NCBI RefSeq assembly: GCF_002095315.1
Contig: NZ_MLFN01000045.1
Span: 1 to 36,801, forward strand
DNA from: Pantoea conspicua
GTDB lineage: Bacteria > Pseudomonadota > Gammaproteobacteria > Enterobacterales > Enterobacteriaceae
Length of the DNA stretch: 36,801 bases
Direction: 5' to 3'
Below, piece by piece: positions 27,894 to 36,392 of this stretch. Made by a program: the position numbers and the translations under genes. The stretch's first letter is position 1. Each line of letters opens with the position of its first letter. The notes beneath the pieces were generated by a model. The model searched no databases. It was not told the origin of the DNA and was given only the letters and a program-made list of their open reading frames with translations.

Positions 27894-28610
27894 TTAAAAG
27901 GCGAAATCGATCAGCTGAATGCCGCTGGCGTCGAGCTGAATCATAGATCCCCGGCTGTGCCAGGCACCCAGTACCGCGCGCTGAGCAGTTTCACCCTGCA
28001 ACGTCAGTTGATGTATGGCCGGACGGTGGGTATGGCCGTGGATCAGCAGACGCACCTGCTGGCGCAGCAGGGTGGCGGTGACTGCTTCGTGATTCACATC
28101 CATGATGGAGACGGATTTATGCTGATTGGCCTGTTTGCTGTCGGCGCGCATCCGGGCGGCGATGCGTTTACGCAACGACAGTGGCAGCGCAAGAAACAGC
28201 CGCTGAATCCACCGGTTATGGACTTTAGCCCGAAAACGCAGATAGCCGGCGTCATCGGTGCAGAGCGTATCGCCATGCATGATCAGCAGACGGTGACCGT
28301 AGAGCGTCAGCACCTGTTCTTCAGGCAGCAGCGTCATACCGCTGGCGCGGGCGAAGCGCTGACCGATCAGGAAATCGCGATTGCCGTGAATAAAATAGAC
28401 CGGAACGGAGAGGGCGCGCAGGGCGCTGGCGACCTGCTGATGCAGTGGATTAGGATCATCGTCACCAATCCAGGCTTCAAACAGATCGCCAAGAATATAG
28501 AGCGCGTCGCAGTGTGGCGCTTCGCGCTGTAAAAAATGCAGAAAACCGGCGGTGATCGCCGGTTCTTCCTGACACAGATGGAGGTCTGCGATAAACAGGG
28601 TGCGCGACAT
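27894..28610 (-). CDS. lpxH: UDP-2,3-diacylglucosamine diphosphatase LpxH
   Basis: LpxH cleaves UDP-2,3-diacylglucosamine to lipid X in lipid A synthesis, at the inner-membrane surface. The 238-residue product has the calcineurin-like metallophosphatase motifs DLHL (D9, H11), [20 protein letters not shown] and HGHTHRP. Its ATG shares a base with the ppiB stop (TAATG), so the pair is translationally coupled. Essential in E. coli. Confidence 0.97.
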   Translation of the reverse strand: MSRTLFIADLHLCQEEPAITAGFLHFLQREAPHCDALYILGDLFEAWIGDDDPNPLHQQVASALRALSVPVYFIHGNRDFLIGQRFARASGMTLLPEEQVLTLYGHRLLIMHGDTLCTDDAGYLRFRAKVHNRWIQRLFLALPLSLRKRIAARMRADSKQANQHKSVSIMDVNHEAVTATLLRQQVRLLIHGHTHRPAIHQLTLQGETAQRAVLGAWHSRGSMIQLDASGIQLIDFAF

Positions 28611-29104
28611 TACTCGCTGACGGTCACTTTCTGGATGATCACGTCATCTTTCGGCACATCCTGGTGCATGCCGCTACGGCCAGTTGAAACGCCTTTGATT
28701 TTCTCGACCACATCCATGCCTTCAACCACTTCGGCGAACACACAATAACCCCAGCCCTGGACGCTTTCGTCACGGAAGTTCAGGAAGTCATTGTCGGCCA
28801 CGTTGATGAAAAACTGTGCGGTCGCAGAGTGCGGCGCAGAGGTGCGTGCCATTGCCAGCGTACCTTTGGTGTTTTTCAGGCCATTGCTGGCTTCGTTCTG
28901 GATTTCATCTTTGGTGGCTTTCTGCTTCATGCCCGGCTCGAAGCCGCCGCCCTGAATCATAAAGCCATTGATCACCCGGTGGAAAATGGTGTTGTCGTAG
29001 AAACCTTCACGGCAGTAATCCAGGAAGTTCTTTACGGTTGCCGGCGCTTTATCATCGAAGGTTTTGATTACGATATCGCCATGGTTCGTCTGGAAAGTTA
29101 CCAT
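28610..29104 (-). CDS. ppiB: Peptidyl-prolyl cis-trans isomerase B (cyclophilin)
   Basis: A 164-residue cytosolic cyclophilin, same length as E. coli PpiB. The core [13 protein letters not shown] holds the catalytic arginine, and [26 protein letters not shown] is the peptide-binding segment. No signal peptide is present, which separates it from periplasmic PpiA. It forms an operon with lpxH and is divergent from cysS across 212 bases. Confidence 0.97.
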   Translation of the reverse strand: MVTFQTNHGDIVIKTFDDKAPATVKNFLDYCREGFYDNTIFHRVINGFMIQGGGFEPGMKQKATKDEIQNEASNGLKNTKGTLAMARTSAPHSATAQFFINVADNDFLNFRDESVQGWGYCVFAEVVEGMDVVEKIKGVSTGRSGMHQDVPKDDVIIQKVTVSE

Positions 29105-29316
29105 TTTTGTCGTCCTGTAAAGGTTGTCGTCAGTTGCTGAGGCCGCTTTATCAATTGGCGTGCCTCTTTTTGTCGACCGTTCTTATATCATAATTTCTGA
29201 TGACGCGTCAGCAGCGCGGCGCAGTTGGCTTGCTTTGCGTCGCGCAAGCGATAAAAATACGGCACAATGTCTGGATACTTAAAAGTGTCAACCACACGCC
29301 AATACGGAACCGTTCA

Positions 29317-30701
29317 ATGCTTAAGATTTATAACACCCTGAGTCGACAGAAAGAGGAATTCAGACCCATTCATGCCGGTAAAATCGGGATGTATGTTTGC
29401 GGCATCACGGTGTATGACCTCTGTCACATTGGGCATGGGCGGACGTTCGTGGCGTTTGACGTGGTGGCACGCTACCTGCGTTACCTCGGCTACCAGCTGG
29501 ACTACGTGCGTAATATCACCGACATCGACGATAAAATTATCAAGCGTGCCAATGAAAACGGTGAAAGCATCGAAACCCTGACCAACCGGATGATTGGTGA
29601 GATGCACAACGATTTCGCTGCGCTGGGCATTTTACCGCCCGATCAGGAGCCACGCGCCACGCGCCACATCGCCGAGATCATCGAACTGGTTGAAGCGCTG
29701 CTCGCCCGTGACCACGCTTACGTGGCCGACAACGGCGACGTGATGTTTGATGTGATGAGCGATACCGATTATGGCGCACTGTCACGTCAGGATCTGGAGC
29801 AGCTGCAGGCGGGCGCACGGGTCGAAGTCGCCGACGTGAAGCGCAACCCGATGGATTTCGTGCTGTGGAAAATGTCCAAAGCCGATGAGCCAGCCTGGTC
29901 ATCTCCGTGGGGCAACGGGCGTCCCGGCTGGCACATTGAATGCTCGGCGATGAACTGCAAGCAGCTCGGCACCCATTTTGATATTCACGGCGGCGGCTCA
30001 GACCTGATGTTCCCGCACCATGAAAACGAGATCGCTCAGTCGACCTGCGCGCACGAGGTCCCTACGTTAACTACTGGATGCACTCCGGTATGGTGATGGT
30101 GGATCGCGAGAAGATGTCGAAATCGCTTGGCAACTTCTTCACGGTGCGTGACGTGCTACAGCATTATGACGCTGAAACTGTGCGTTACTTCCTGATGTCC
30201 GGTCACTATCGCAGCCAGCTGAACTATGGCGAAGATAACCTGAATCAGGCGCGTGCGGCGCTGGAGCGTCTCTATACCGCGCTGCGCCACACTGATAGCA
30301 GCGTGCCCGCCCACGGTGGCGAAGCGTTTGAAACACGTTTTCGCACCGCCATGGATGATGACTTCAACACGCCGGAAGCCTATTCGGTGCTGTTTGATAT
30401 GGCGCGTGAAGTGAATCGCCTGAAAAGCGAAGATCGTGATGCAGCGAATGGCCTGGCGGCGAAGCTGCGCGAGATCGCTAACGTGCTGGGCATCCTGCAA
30501 CAGGATCCGGAGCAGTTCCTGCAAAGCGGTGCGCAGGTGAATGATGAAGACGTCGCTGAGATTGAACATTGGGTGAAAGCGCGTGCCGATGCGCGTGCCG
30601 CCAAAGACTGGGCGCAGGCGGATATCGCCCGCGACAAGCTGAACGCGCTCGGCGTGATCGTTGAAGATGGACCGCAGGGCTCCAGCTGGCGCCGCAAATA
30701 A
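29317..30701 (+). CDS. cysS: Cysteinyl-tRNA synthetase (frame-broken)
   Basis: CysS charges tRNA(Cys). ATG 29317 ([11 protein letters not shown]) matches E. coli; a longer upstream frame is rejected. The zinc ligand C28, the HIGHGR signature, and [10 protein letters not shown] with HHENEIAQS are in the first frame, which then ends at TGA 30094-30096. The second frame resumes with [23 protein letters not shown], carrying KMSKS, and runs to the normal C-terminus. One G is missing near 30057 (GAGGTCCC where GAGGGTCCC is expected); restoring it gives 461 codons, the E. coli length. Because cysS is essential and single-copy in relatives, a sequence error is the likely cause. Confidence 0.94.
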
Positions 30702-30709
30702 ACCGGAGA

Positions 30710-30731
30710 GGGCGAGCAATCGCCCTTTTTT
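30710..30731 (+). terminator. Intrinsic terminator of cysS
   Basis: GGGCGA (30710-30715), loop GCAA, TCGCCC (30720-30725), six T. It ends three bases before the ATG of the next gene. Confidence 0.85.
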
Positions 30732-30734
30732 ATT

Positions 30735-31841
30735 ATGGCGATTGAACAGATTCAGATACGCGGCTTTCGATCGATTCGTGATCTGACGCTGCCGCTGCAG
30801 CAGCTCAATGTGGTCAGCGGTCCTAACGGCTGCGGTAAATCCAACCTGTATAAAGCGGTGCGGCTGCTGCATGAGGCGGCCAGCGGGCGTCTGGCGCTGG
30901 CGCTGGCCGAGGAAGGCGGCATTCAGAAAGCGATGTGGGCCGGTGGCTTACGACGTGGCGATCGTCACCATGATCCGAAGCGGCTGATGCTGGCGGTGGT
31001 GATGGAGGATATGGATTATCAGCTGGAGATCGGTTTTCCCGAACCGCTGGTCACCAGCCTGTTCAATCTCGATCCGCTGGTGAAGCAGGAGCGACTGTGG
31101 CTGAGCGGACAACAGCGCCGTCCTTCCTGCTGCATCCTGCAGCGTGAAAATCAGACTGCCTTTCTGCACAATGTTGAGGGCGAACGCGTTGCCTATCCGG
31201 CAGTGCTGCATCCGGAGGAGTCGCTGTTTGGTCAGCTCGGCGAACCCCATCGTTATCCTGAACTTTCCCAGCTACGTGAACGACTGCGCCACTGGCGTTT
31301 CTATCATGAGTTCGCTGTCTGGCCGGGCTCGCCGATTCGTGCGCCACAGATTGGCGTCCGGGCCCCGGTGCTGGCGCATGACGGCAGTAATCTGGCGGCG
31401 GCCTGGGCGACTATTGTGGAGCGCGGTCATTCCGAGCTGTTGTTTGAGGTGATGGCGCAGGCCTTTCCCGACAGCCAGTGTGAGGTGGAGGTCCAGAACG
31501 GCCGTTTTCAGATGCTGATGTCGCGACGTGGCATTCTGCGCCCGCTGGAAAGCGCCGAGTTTTCTGACGGTACGCTGCGGTTTCTCTGTCTGGTGGTGGC
31601 GCTGCTCAGCCCGCGTCCACCCGCCTTTATGGCGCTGAATGAACCGGAGAACAGCCTGCATGAAGATCTGCTGCCGGCGCTGGCACGCTTAATCGCTGAA
31701 GCCAGTGAGTTCAGTCAGCTCTGGATCACCAGCCATTCGCCCCGGCTGGCGACGTTGATTGCGCAGCACACGGCGGTGAATCATATTGCGCTGGAACAGC
31801 GGGAAGGGGAGACGCGGGTAAAAGGGGAGGCGTTGTTGTAA
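30735..31841 (+). CDS. AAA family ATPase (AAA_21/SMC-like)
   Basis: A 368-residue predicted ATPase of the RecF/SMC/ABC-like type. Walker A GPNGCGKSN lies at residues 29-37. The ABC-type signature region reads SAEFSDGTLRFLCLVVALL, Walker B is PAFMALNEPENSLHEDLLPAL with N in place of the usual D before EPE, and the H-loop is ITSHSPRLATLI. The middle, residues about 85-260, has no recognised insert. No nuclease (Toprim) domain or adjacent partner gene is present, so an OLD or Gabija-like role is not supported. ATG 30735 has no Shine-Dalgarno; the cysS terminator ends three bases before it. The next in-frame ATG is far inside, beyond the P-loop, so this start is kept. Confidence 0.85.
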   Translation: MAIEQIQIRGFRSIRDLTLPLQQLNVVSGPNGCGKSNLYKAVRLLHEAASGRLALALAEEGGIQKAMWAGGLRRGDRHHDPKRLMLAVVMEDMDYQLEIGFPEPLVTSLFNLDPLVKQERLWLSGQQRRPSCCILQRENQTAFLHNVEGERVAYPAVLHPEESLFGQLGEPHRYPELSQLRERLRHWRFYHEFAVWPGSPIRAPQIGVRAPVLAHDGSNLAAAWATIVERGHSELLFEVMAQAFPDSQCEVEVQNGRFQMLMSRRGILRPLESAEFSDGTLRFLCLVVALLSPRPPAFMALNEPENSLHEDLLPALARLIAEASEFSQLWITSHSPRLATLIAQHTAVNHIALEQREGETRVKGEALL

Positions 31842-31868
31842 CAGCGTCCCCGCAGGGACGCCGGAGGT

Positions 31869-32081
31869 TTACGCGACCACAGTAATGCGGAAACCCGAGA
31901 ATTCCACGGTCTGACCGGCAACGATTTTGCAGCGTTTACGCGTTTCCACTGCGCCATCGACCTTCACTTCACCCTCAGCGATCACGACTTTAGCCTGTGC
32001 GCCGCTCTGAACCCAGCCTTCCAGTTTCAGCAGATCACACAGATCGACGTGCGGGAATTTTCCCAGCGAAAAAGTTGCCAT
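31869..32081 (-). CDS. ybcJ: S4-like RNA-binding protein YbcJ
   Basis: A 70-residue protein matching E. coli YbcJ, a stand-alone S4-type RNA-binding domain with the core LCDLLKLEGWVQSGAQAKVVIAEGEVKVDGAVETRKRCKI. Its RNA target is not known. Its ATG comes directly after the folD stop with no spacing, so it is translated from the folD message. A hairpin GCGTCCC/GGGACGC (31844-31861) lies between its stop and that of the convergent ATPase gene. Confidence 0.93.
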   Translation of the reverse strand: MATFSLGKFPHVDLCDLLKLEGWVQSGAQAKVVIAEGEVKVDGAVETRKRCKIVAGQTVEFSGFRITVVA

Positions 32082-32948
32082 TTATTCTACCTCTCCATCA
32101 TGAAACTCTTCACACGCCTGCAGCGTGTTTTGAATCAGGGTTGCAACGGTCATTGGTCCGACACCGCCTGGTACCGGCGTGATATAGGCCGCGCGCTGTG
32201 ACGCGGAATCAAAATCGACGTCGCCAACCACTTTGCCGCTTTCCAGCCGGTTAATGCCCACATCAATCACAATAGCGCCCGGCTTAATCCAGTCGCCCGG
32301 AATAAAGCCCGGTTTACCGACCGCGACCACCAGCAGATCGGCATGTTCAACGTGATGACGCAGATCTTTGGTAAAACGGTGGGTGACGGTGGTGGTACAG
32401 CCCGCCAGCAGCAGTTCCATGCTCATTGGCCGACCGACGATGTTGGACGCGCCAACCACCACTGCGTTCAGGCCATAAGTATCGATGTTATAACGCTCCA
32501 GCAACGTCACAATACCGCGCGGGGTGCAGGGGCGCAGTTTTGGCGCACGCTGGCACAGGCGACCGACGTTATAGGGATGGAAGCCATCGACATCTTTATC
32601 GGGCGTGATGCGCTCCAGCACTTTGACGTTGTCGATGCCGGCTGGCAGCGGCAGCTGCACCAGAATGCCATCAATGTCGTTGTCCTGATTGAGCTGGTCG
32701 ATCAGCTCCAGCAGCTCCGCTTCACGGGTAGTGGCGGGCAGATCGTAGGAGCGGGAGAGGAACCCCACCTCTTCACAGGCGCGGCGTTTGCTGGCCACGT
32801 AAATCTGCGATGCCGGGTTTTCACCCACCAGAACCACTGCCAGTCCCGGCGCACGTTTGCCGGCCGCCAGACGCTGCTTCACTTTTTCCGCAACCTCAAG
32901 GCGCACCTGCTGCGCAATCGTTTTACCGTCAATAATTTTTGCTGCCAT
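32082..32948 (-). CDS. folD: Methylenetetrahydrofolate dehydrogenase/cyclohydrolase FolD
   Basis: FolD converts 5,10-methylene-THF to 10-formyl-THF, supplying one-carbon units for purines and fMet. The 288-residue product has the E. coli length. Catalytic Y50 and K54 lie in [16 protein letters not shown], then QLPLPAGID, and the Rossmann motif [17 protein letters not shown] for NADP, followed by the conserved [14 protein letters not shown]. ybcJ follows immediately. Divergent from the DUF1198 gene across 174 bases. Confidence 0.97.
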   Translation of the reverse strand: MAAKIIDGKTIAQQVRLEVAEKVKQRLAAGKRAPGLAVVLVGENPASQIYVASKRRACEEVGFLSRSYDLPATTREAELLELIDQLNQDNDIDGILVQLPLPAGIDNVKVLERITPDKDVDGFHPYNVGRLCQRAPKLRPCTPRGIVTLLERYNIDTYGLNAVVVGASNIVGRPMSMELLLAGCTTTVTHRFTKDLRHHVEHADLLVVAVGKPGFIPGDWIKPGAIVIDVGINRLESGKVVGDVDFDSASQRAAYITPVPGGVGPMTVATLIQNTLQACEEFHDGEVE

Positions 32949-33122
32949 CAGAGAGGAAATCCACTGTGTTGTGTTGAATCGGGGGAAGGGGGCTATTTTG
33001 TCAGAAGCGTGGCGCGCTGTCAGTTACAGTTTCAGACGCGTACGCGCTTTCCGGCTTTTTCGTCGCGACGAGTGCCGGCCTGCATGCGTATGATATCTGC
33101 AGGACAATCAGGGGACGATGTA

Positions 33123-33626
33123 ATGATTTGGATAATGCTTGCTACTCTGGCGGTGGTGTTTGTCGCTGGATTTCAGCTGCTCACCGCTGGCTCACGTCAC
33201 GCCGCTCAGCGGCTCAGCAAACGGCTGCAGCTGCCACCGGTACAGGTGGAATCAATGATTTCTATGATGGGGAAAGAGGCGGCGAAAGAGTTTACCGACT
33301 ATCTCAGCAACGATAATGAAACGCATCTGCATAATGGCGCGGCGGTACTGCTGATCTGGCAGGTGTTGATTGTTGACGGCAGCGAGGAGAACAGCCAACG
33401 CTGGCATGCGATTCTCAGTCGTGCCGGTTTTCCACCGCTTATTAGCCGCCAGCAGCTGCTGCTCGCGCTGGGCTTTCTGCGCCAGCTGGAGCCGGACATC
33501 CCGGCGCTACATGCACTTCGTGAGCAATACAATACGCGTTTCACATCACAAGGGATTGAGCTGGAAGGAGAATTTACCGACAACAGTAAACTCGTGTCGC
33601 TCAGCGAATGGCGCAGGCGTCACTGA
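33123..33626 (+). CDS. DUF1198 family protein (YicN-like)
   Basis: A 167-residue protein resembling E. coli YicN (DUF1198), of unknown function. It begins with one membrane segment (IWIMLATLAVVFVAGFQLLTAG), then a soluble helical domain containing VESMISMMGKEAAKEF and the conserved AAVLLIWQVLIVDGSEEN. ATG 33123 has AGGGGAC about seven bases before it; an upstream frame running back over folD is a shadow. It sits alone between folD and the tRNA gene, with short hairpins (33616-33630, 33643-33661) after its stop. Confidence 0.88.
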   Translation: MIWIMLATLAVVFVAGFQLLTAGSRHAAQRLSKRLQLPPVQVESMISMMGKEAAKEFTDYLSNDNETHLHNGAAVLLIWQVLIVDGSEENSQRWHAILSRAGFPPLISRQQLLLALGFLRQLEPDIPALHALREQYNTRFTSQGIELEGEFTDNSKLVSLSEWRRRH

Positions 33627-33677
33627 CGCCAATTGGTCATTACCGCAGCACTTCGCTGCGGAGAAACGGCAAAAACG

Positions 33678-33705
33678 TTGACGTACCCGCTTCCCGACGT
33701 ATAAT
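33678..33705 (+). promoter_or_regulatory. Promoter of tRNA-Arg
   Basis: TTGACG (33678-33683) and TATAAT (33700-33705) are separated by 16 bases, ending 15 bases before the mature tRNA 5' end. Confidence 0.85.
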
Positions 33706-33720
33706 CCGTGCCATCTCCAT

Positions 33721-33797
33721 GCGCCCTTAGCTCAGTTGGATAGAGCACCGGCCTTCTAAGCCGTAGGTCACAGGTTCGAATCCTGTAGGGCGTGCCA
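33721..33797 (+). tRNA. argU: tRNA-Arg (anticodon UCU)
   Basis: A 77-base cloverleaf with CCA encoded. The anticodon loop CTTCTAA gives UCU, reading the rare AGA codon. The T arm is ACAGG-TTCGAAT-CCTGT. The acceptor stem is GCGCCCT/AGGGCGT, so the first pair is G1-U72; E. coli argU, as I recall it, has G1-C72. An integrase gene follows in the same direction; argU is the known integration site of the E. coli prophage DLP12, so its 3' part is probably the left attachment site. The right copy is outside the window. Confidence 0.96.
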
Positions 33798-33919
33798 TTT
33801 TTACTTCTCCTCAAGTCTAATCAAGTACACAAAACCCCAAGCAGCAAGCACTCTCCGGCTAATCTCGTTGTCCTGACGTCTACTAACATCTATTGAAATC
33901 TATATCCATGTGGGGGTAC

Positions 33920-33964
33920 ATTTGGGGGTAGGTTCCTGTTCAATGAAATGAGATACCCCCAAAT
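33920..33964 (+). repeat. Inverted repeat at the integrase start
   Basis: ATTTGGGGGTA (33920-33930) is a perfect 11-base complement of TACCCCCAAAT (33954-33964), whose last base is the T of the TTG start of the integrase. A further TGGGGGTACA (33911-33920) repeats the left arm directly. These may be arm-type integrase sites, an operator, or an RNA hairpin. Confidence 0.65.
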
Positions 33965-35178
33965 TGAAACTTAATGCCCGCACAGTGGACACTTCAAAGG
34001 CTAAAGATAAAGCCTACAAGCTCTCTGACGGCGGCGGGCTTTACCTTCTCGTTAACACCAATGGCTCACGATACTGGCGCTTAAAGTACCGCGTTGCGGG
34101 AAAAGAAAAGCTACTGGCGCTGGGGGTATATCCTGATGTCTCTCTCGCCGATGCCAGGGCGAAGCGTGATGAAGCAAAACGCACTTTAGCTGCTGGTGGT
34201 GATCCGGGTGAGGTTAAACAGACGGAAAAGCAGGCTAAGATTCTGGCTGTCAGTAACAGCTTCGAAGCACTAGCGATTGAATGGCATGAGCATAAGCGCC
34301 CTAACTGGTCACAGGGCTATGCTAGTGACATCCTTGAGTACCTGCAAAAAGATGTGTTCCCGTTTATCGGTAAACGTGCCATCGCAGAAATCAAAGCGGC
34401 AGAGATGCTGCTGGTGCTCAGAAAGATGGAGCAGCGTGGCGTTCTGGATAAACTGAAGAAAACACGTCAGGCTTGCCGTCAGATTTTTACCTACGCCATC
34501 ATCACCGGCAGGGCAGAGCATAACCCTGTTACCGATCTCGCCGGCGCACTAAAAGCGCCAAAGCAAAAGCATTTCCCTTATCTTCTCATTGAACAGATTG
34601 GCGGCTTCCTTCGCGCACTTAGTGAATACACTGGCAGTAAGGTTACACAAAATGCCACCCGGCTGTTGATGCTTACTGGCACACGCACGATTGAATTACG
34701 CGCCGCTGAATGGGCTGAATTCGATTTGGAGAAAGGCATCTGGCAGATACCTGCAGAACGGATGAAGATGCGCCGCCCTCATGTAGTGCCACTTTCCCTC
34801 CAGGCAAAGTCTCTCCTCGAAGAAGTCCACCAGCTGACCGGGAGAGGGCGCTTTGTTTTCCCCGGGCGCAACGATGCCGGAAAGACTATGAGCGAAGCCA
34901 GCATTAATCAGGTGATCAAACGTATCGGCTATGACGGCCAGGCAACTGGGCATGGCTTCCGGCACACCATGAGCACCATTCTGCATGAACAAGGCTACAA
35001 CACTGCCTGGATTGAAACACAGCTGGCGCATGCAGATAAAAACAGCATCCGAGGCACCTATAACCATGCCCAATATCTGGACGGACGCCGTGAAATGCTC
35101 CAGTGGTATGCCGATTATATGGATGCGCTGGAGAATGGTGAGAACGTGGTTCATGGATCGTTTGGGAAACGTGCATAA
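33964..35178 (+). CDS. P4-type tyrosine integrase
   Basis: A 404-residue site-specific recombinase. The N-terminal DUF4102 arm-binding domain (SDGGGLYLLVNTNGSRYWRLKYRVAGKEK) is followed by a SAM-like core-binding domain and the catalytic domain with R241 (LTGTRTIELRAAEW), H330-x-x-R333 (HGFRH), H356 (LAHAD) and the nucleophile Y366 (TYNHAQY). TTG 33964 is used: it gives the usual MKLNAR opening, and an in-frame ATG seven codons upstream is cut off by a stop. No good Shine-Dalgarno is visible. Its position 166 bases after a tRNA gene in the same orientation is typical of P4-like islands. All catalytic residues are present, so the enzyme should be active. Confidence 0.96.
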   Translation: MKLNARTVDTSKAKDKAYKLSDGGGLYLLVNTNGSRYWRLKYRVAGKEKLLALGVYPDVSLADARAKRDEAKRTLAAGGDPGEVKQTEKQAKILAVSNSFEALAIEWHEHKRPNWSQGYASDILEYLQKDVFPFIGKRAIAEIKAAEMLLVLRKMEQRGVLDKLKKTRQACRQIFTYAIITGRAEHNPVTDLAGALKAPKQKHFPYLLIEQIGGFLRALSEYTGSKVTQNATRLLMLTGTRTIELRAAEWAEFDLEKGIWQIPAERMKMRRPHVVPLSLQAKSLLEEVHQLTGRGRFVFPGRNDAGKTMSEASINQVIKRIGYDGQATGHGFRHTMSTILHEQGYNTAWIETQLAHADKNSIRGTYNHAQYLDGRREMLQWYADYMDALENGENVVHGSFGKRA

Positions 35179-35324
35179 CTGGATGAATAGACAGTGTTAG
35201 ATGAAGGTAGTAGACTTCAGTAAACGAACAAAGAATAGGCTATGTCTAGGCTGATCCCCGAAAATCCGTACACCTCTACGGGCTGGCATAGCCGCCAATT
35301 TAAGAGGGCGTGAGGTGGCGTTTA

Positions 35325-36092
35325 ATGGTCAACTACGATAAAGAAAATTGTGAACCATTTCAGAGATATTTTGCATATTACACAGTTGAACAGATGGCGA
35401 TGTTATGGTGTGGAATTGAACCTCATGACTTTAGCGAAGTAATAGGCGAATGTACGTATCCCCGCAGGGCAATTCCTCAGCATCCCTATATATCCTGCCT
35501 TGAGTTTAGAGCAGCGGCGATAATGGACTCTATCGAAGCCAAAGAGTTAGCTGTAGGACGTGATGGCAGATGTCATACAATTAGTGATGACCACGTAGCC
35601 CCTGAGCGGCGCACTGTGCTTCTTAAAGATTTTAAAGAATGGCTAATAAAAACCTTTCCCAATGAAAAGCCGAAATTGATTTTTGATGATATTGAAAGAA
35701 ACACCCACTCATCAATCACTGTCGAGGTATATCAGACGTTACTTGCGGATCGTGATCATTTACAAGTAAGGATTAATAAAGCCGAAGAGATTTTTAAAGA
35801 GCAAAAAAGGAAGATTGAGTCTCTTGAGGGAGAAAACGCTTCGCTCAAAAATATGGTCGAGAAGGGTGTAGGAGGTATGGATGGGCGTAGCGAGCGTTCA
35901 TATTTGAATGTCATCGGCGGGCTGATATCCATCATGCTTAGTAAATCACCAGGCGGACAACGCTATTCCATATTTGACAATCAAGCAGCCATTATTCAGA
36001 CATTGCTTGGTCATCATGTCGGGAAATACGGGATTAGCGATACAAATCTTGAGAAGAAATTTGCCGAAGCAAATCGCAGCATCAAGGAATGA
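35325..36092 (+). CDS. Island-encoded protein with coiled coil, unknown function
   Basis: I do not recognise this 255-residue protein beyond its setting in an integrative island. The N-terminal part (YYTVEQMAMLWCGIEP, HPYISCLEFRAAAIMDSIEAKEL, APERRTVLLKDFKEWLIKTFP) looks like a compact helical domain. Residues about 140-190 form a charged heptad-rich coiled coil (RDHLQVRINKAEEIFKEQKRKIESLEGENASLKNMV). The C-terminal segment (RSYLNVIGGLISIMLS to GISDTNLEKKFAEANRSI) is separate and resembles conserved tails seen in other phage or island proteins. ATG 35325 has GAGGTGG seven bases upstream; a GTG start at 35310 is possible. Base composition is more AT-rich than the core genes. Confidence 0.75.
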   Translation: MVNYDKENCEPFQRYFAYYTVEQMAMLWCGIEPHDFSEVIGECTYPRRAIPQHPYISCLEFRAAAIMDSIEAKELAVGRDGRCHTISDDHVAPERRTVLLKDFKEWLIKTFPNEKPKLIFDDIERNTHSSITVEVYQTLLADRDHLQVRINKAEEIFKEQKRKIESLEGENASLKNMVEKGVGGMDGRSERSYLNVIGGLISIMLSKSPGGQRYSIFDNQAAIIQTLLGHHVGKYGISDTNLEKKFAEANRSIKE

Positions 36093-36157
36093 TGCCCCTA
36101 TAGGGGTTTCTGTTACCCCTATTACAGTGATCGCTATGGTCATCATCGCTTTAATGA

Positions 36158-36186
36158 CTCCTGTAGACGCCAATCAACTACAGGAG
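36158..36186 (+). promoter_or_regulatory. Hairpin sequestering the alpA ribosome binding site
   Basis: CTCCTGTAG (36158-36166), an 11-base loop, and CTACAGGAG (36178-36186) form a perfect 9-bp stem. The right arm contains the only Shine-Dalgarno AGGAG (36182-36186), eight bases before the alpA ATG. Folding would block initiation unless opened by a ribosome, protein, small RNA or temperature. Confidence 0.6.
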
Positions 36187-36194
36187 CATTTCAA

Positions 36195-36392
36195 ATGTCT
36201 AATACACTCATTCGTCTGCCAGAGGTTCAGCGGCGTACTGGCTACAGCAAGGCGTGGATTTATCGTCTGCTTAAAGAAAGTCGCTTTCCTCAATCAGTAA
36301 AAATTGGTTCCCGCGCTATCGCTTTCGTTGAAAGTGAAGTTGATGACTGGATTAATCTGCGCATCGCCGAATCTCGTGGTGAGGTGGCCTGA
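36195..36392 (+). CDS. AlpA-family phage transcriptional regulator
   Basis: A 65-residue MerR-like DNA-binding protein of the AlpA family (LIRLPEVQRRTGYSKAWIYRLLKESRFPQSVKIGSRAIAFVESEVDDWI). Members activate or act as excisionases in P4-like prophages and islands; in E. coli AlpA activates the CP4-57 integrase. ATG 36195 has AGGAG eight bases upstream, inside a hairpin. Its TGA overlaps the ATG of the next gene (TGATG), so the two are coupled. Together with the upstream integrase it is the expected control gene for island excision. Confidence 0.93.
   Translation: MSNTLIRLPEVQRRTGYSKAWIYRLLKESRFPQSVKIGSRAIAFVESEVDDWINLRIAESRGEVA

Noticed and set aside
26590..30062. Programmed frameshifting in purK and cysS
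   Set aside because: No slippery heptamer at either break, and each requires an inserted base at a G run; sequence error explains both.
30735..31841. AAA ATPase as part of a new defence system
   Set aside because: No nuclease domain and no partner gene; neighbours are housekeeping genes, so defence is unsupported.
35974..36300. 108-codon frame overlapping the unknown island gene and alpA
   Set aside because: It overlaps two better-supported genes; only its translation through the alpA hairpin is of possible interest.
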